Shown: one piece after another, positions 62,080 through 64,000 of the stretch
Position numbering within the stretch: the first letter of the stretch is position 1
Layout of the letters: each line of letters starts with the position of its first letter
Origin: Camelus bactrianus
Taxonomy: Eukaryota; Chordata; Mammalia; Artiodactyla; Camelidae
Direction of reading: 5' to 3'
Length of the DNA: 64,000 bases
Assembly (NCBI RefSeq): GCF_048773025.1
Contig: NC_133559.1
Span: 1,828,501 to 1,892,500, forward strand
The notes under the pieces: model-generated
Database searches by the model: none
The model's input: the letters and a program-made list of their open reading frames with translations, nothing else
Told to the model about the DNA's origin: nothing
Translations under genes and position numbers: made by a program

Positions 62080-62520
62080 TTTAAACAGCTTCATTGAGGT
62101 AAAATTCATCTACCATACAACTTACTTTTCTAACGTGTACAATTCAGTGGGTTTTTTTTTTATAGATTTATAGTGTTGTGCACCATCACCACTATCTAAT
62201 TCCAGAAAATTTTCATCACCACAAAAACCATGGTACTATTAGCAGTGGCTCCCTATTCCCTCTCCCCTAGCCCCTATCAACCAGTAGTCTGTCTCTATGA
62301 CTTTCTGTCTCTGAATTTGCCTGCTTTGGGGATTTCATGTAAATGGAATTGTAGAACATTTGATCTTCTGTGTCTGTCTTCTTTCACTGAGCATAATGTT
62401 CTCAAGATTCATCCACGTTGTAGTGTGTTAGAACTTCATTCCTGTTCGTGGCTGAATATTATTCCATTGTATGGATGGACTACTTTTTGTTTATCCATTT
62501 ATCTTTTGACACACAGACAA
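62080..62520 (-). repeat. L1M-type LINE-1 3' UTR, reverse
   Basis: 'cttcattgaggtaaaattca', 'gtgttgtgcaccatcaccac', 'tatctaattccagaaaattt', 'gcctgctttggggatttcat', 'ctttcactgagcataatgtt' and 'attattccattgtatggatg' are a clear reversed L1 tail, cut on its 5' side near 62520. Confidence 0.93.
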
Positions 62521-62832
62521 TTGAGGAGTGGCCCACCACTAGAATGGATGCTGGTGAGCGGCTTGCTGTGGACCTCACAGTGGGGGCAGGACTGCTGAGG
62601 CCCTTACATGTACTCCTGGCTCCCAGACATCTATACCTTCCTGAAATATTGTGGGAGGAGTGAAAACCGACATGCCAACCCCCATCCTTATTACTTACTG
62701 CCTGGTCTCTACTGATGAAAATCTGTCCCCTCCCCTTCCACTCCAAATGCAGAACTCAGTGTTTGATTTTGGAGGACGTAAGGCTCCAAAGGAAGAATAA
62801 CATGGATTTTGTTTTTTCCCATTGGTTTTCCA
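62521..62832. other. Unique sequence, no gene seen
   Basis: Nothing recognised between the L1 tail and the microsatellite. Confidence 0.4.
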
Positions 62833-62870
62833 TGTGTGTGTGGGTGTGTGTATATATATATATATATATA
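62833..62870. repeat. (TG)n(TA)n microsatellite
   Basis: TG units followed by ten TA units, then a CA-rich flank. Confidence 0.93.
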
Positions 62871-62967
62871 CCACACATGCACACACTTTTTTAAAAAGCA
62901 AGCAGAACATTAAGGGAGGTATATTTCATAAAAGTTATATATAGATATCTCTTTGACCTCTGTGTCT

Positions 62968-63028
62968 TACACACACACACACACACTCTCATGCTCACCT
63001 ACATACACACATGCACACACACAGACCC
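62968..63028 (+). repeat. (AC)n microsatellite
   Basis: AC units with interruptions ('acacacatgcacacacacag'). Confidence 0.9.
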
Positions 63029-63499
63029 TGCCCCATGTTCAGATCGTGCACTTGTGGGATCTGATTATGCAGCTGATGGTCCGGGCCAGACTTGAAAGCG
63101 TCAGAGTTGCTCTGTGCGGGTCATTGCTGGCGGTGGGCTCACGGGGCTGGTGGTTTTGTGTGGGGCCTGTGCACGCCCACAGCTCGTGGCCTGGGTGATA
63201 ACAGCAAAGGCCACCCATGTCACTGCTGCAGTCTGCCCCTTGGGGCCCTGATGTCGTCCTCTGCCCAGTGAGCGGCGGGACGTGTGCTGCACTGCTGGCC
63301 TCACGAGGGCTCCTTTCCACCAGGAACACGGTTTGTACTGCAGGCCCAGAGCTTCGGCTCATGCTGGGTGCATGTGGGGTGGAAAAACATTTCACAATGG
63401 GAAATGGGCTGGACTCAGCCGGGAGGGAGGAAGTGCCCTCCGCAGGCCCACTGGGTCTCGGGTACGATTTCAAAGGTCCCTGTTCTGAAATTATGAGAC
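63029..63499. other. Unique GC-rich sequence, no gene seen
   Basis: The open frame at 63039-63524 (minus, 161 codons) and its plus-strand shadows have no domain. CpGs are frequent at 63110-63300 without forming an island. Confidence 0.4.
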
Positions 63500-63740
63500 C
63501 ACCAAAAAAGCATGCTGGGGCCAAAAATGACTGTAAAAAGTAATAATTGTTAATAACTTGGCGTTTACCCCGTCATTTGAGCAGCCTGGTTTTGGCAAAC
63601 ATAAAGGACAACATTGTAAGCAAATAGGAAGGCAGCGGCCTGGCCCATAAAGCCGTTAACCGCACCATAACTAAATATTAAATGTGAGTTTTTAATTCAA
63701 TTTATAGCTGAAATAAGGATCTTTGCACCAACCTAGGGAG
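63500..63740. promoter_or_regulatory. Candidate conserved noncoding element
   Basis: Repeat-free block with 'taataattgttaataacttg', 'ggcccataaagccgttaacc' and 'gtttttaattcaatttatag': HOX/CDX-type CATAAA, RUNX-type AACCGCA and TAATT cores close together. Looks like a developmental regulatory element; function is inferred. Confidence 0.4.
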
Positions 63741-63758
63741 AGGAGGGGATTCGAGGCT

Positions 63759-63766
63759 TATAAAAG
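63759..63766 (+). promoter_or_regulatory. TATA-box octamer
   Basis: TATAAAAG follows a G-rich stretch (63738-63750) and the candidate conserved block. A donor-like ccag/gtgggt lies at 63897/63898, so a short first exon from about 63790 is imaginable. No homology supports it. Confidence 0.2.
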
Positions 63767-64000
63767 ATATAGAGATAAAGTGCCTGGAGCATTCTGCTAC
63801 TCTCCTGATCAGGGCAGCAACCTTGACCCGGGCGACCCTGGGAGGGGGACCCTCGGTATCTATTGGGTGCTTCGGGACATTTTTAGGGAGGAGCCAGGTG
63901 GGTCAGTGGTTGGGGTGCCCGTGCTTCTTGGGCTGGGCACTATTGCAGGCTGCCCGGCAGAGCTGTCCTGACTGACCGGCTGTCAGCTCCTGGGGTGGCT
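63767..64000. other. Unique sequence at the window edge
   Basis: No repeat or coding motif recognised up to the end of the window. Confidence 0.4.

Overview
This window is mammalian nuclear DNA without any protein-coding gene that I can recognise. The six reading frames hold only short, low-complexity, non-homologous ORFs (longest about 240 codons), with no family motif. I see no tRNA, rRNA or snRNA, and no CRISPR, operon, prophage or plasmid structure. The organism type comes from the repeats. MIR and L2 are abundant and strongly diverged (mammal-wide age). Eutherian-age L1M tails, MaLR-type LTR fossils and hAT and Tigger DNA transposons overlie them. One young-looking insertion, a 5'-truncated L1 tail at 13641-13760 with a near-perfect target-site duplication, resembles from memory the cetartiodactyl L1 3' end, in the form I associate with camelids. 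I therefore favour Cetartiodactyla, possibly a camelid; order is moderately sure, family less so. No SINE typical of carnivores, ruminants, pigs, horses or primates is visible.

Layout. 1-13 kb: MIR/L2 remnants, a strong CTCF-type motif at 1276-1290, an LTR-like fossil near 4 kb, an L1 tail with a CA microsatellite near 5.4 kb, a CpG cluster followed by a CRE/TATA pair near 8.6-8.9 kb, and two hAT-type elements at 10.8 and 12.7 kb. 13-18 kb: the young L1 tail, an older L1 with a 95-bp tandem duplication, an MLT1 LTR and a CpG-dense patch at 17.3-17.5 kb. 18-30 kb: mostly unique DNA with scattered MIR/L2. 30-41 kb: L1 and MIR fragments, a GC-rich CpG patch at 33.7 kb, an AT-rich probable conserved element at 34.8 kb, and tetranucleotide repeats. 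41-47 kb: a small CpG island with splice-like signals (41.5-41.75 kb), a polypyrimidine mirror repeat (43.4 kb), LTR fossils and triplet repeats. 47-54 kb: a cluster of minus-strand L1 3' halves, then a Tigger-derived element inserted at the tail of an L2. 55-64 kb: several AT-rich candidate conserved noncoding elements, a CpG island lying over an L1 tail (58.7-59.1 kb) and more L1/LTR remnants.

How it may work. With no exons identified, the window is best read as intergenic or long-intron DNA. The functional candidates are regulatory: one CTCF-type site, four CpG-dense patches away from known genes, and AT-rich homeodomain-motif blocks. L1 orientation (12 minus, 4 plus fragments) would fit an intron of a plus-strand gene, but the numbers are small. 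I found no undescribed system of genes. Family names for repeats come from remembered consensus sequences, not from a database search.
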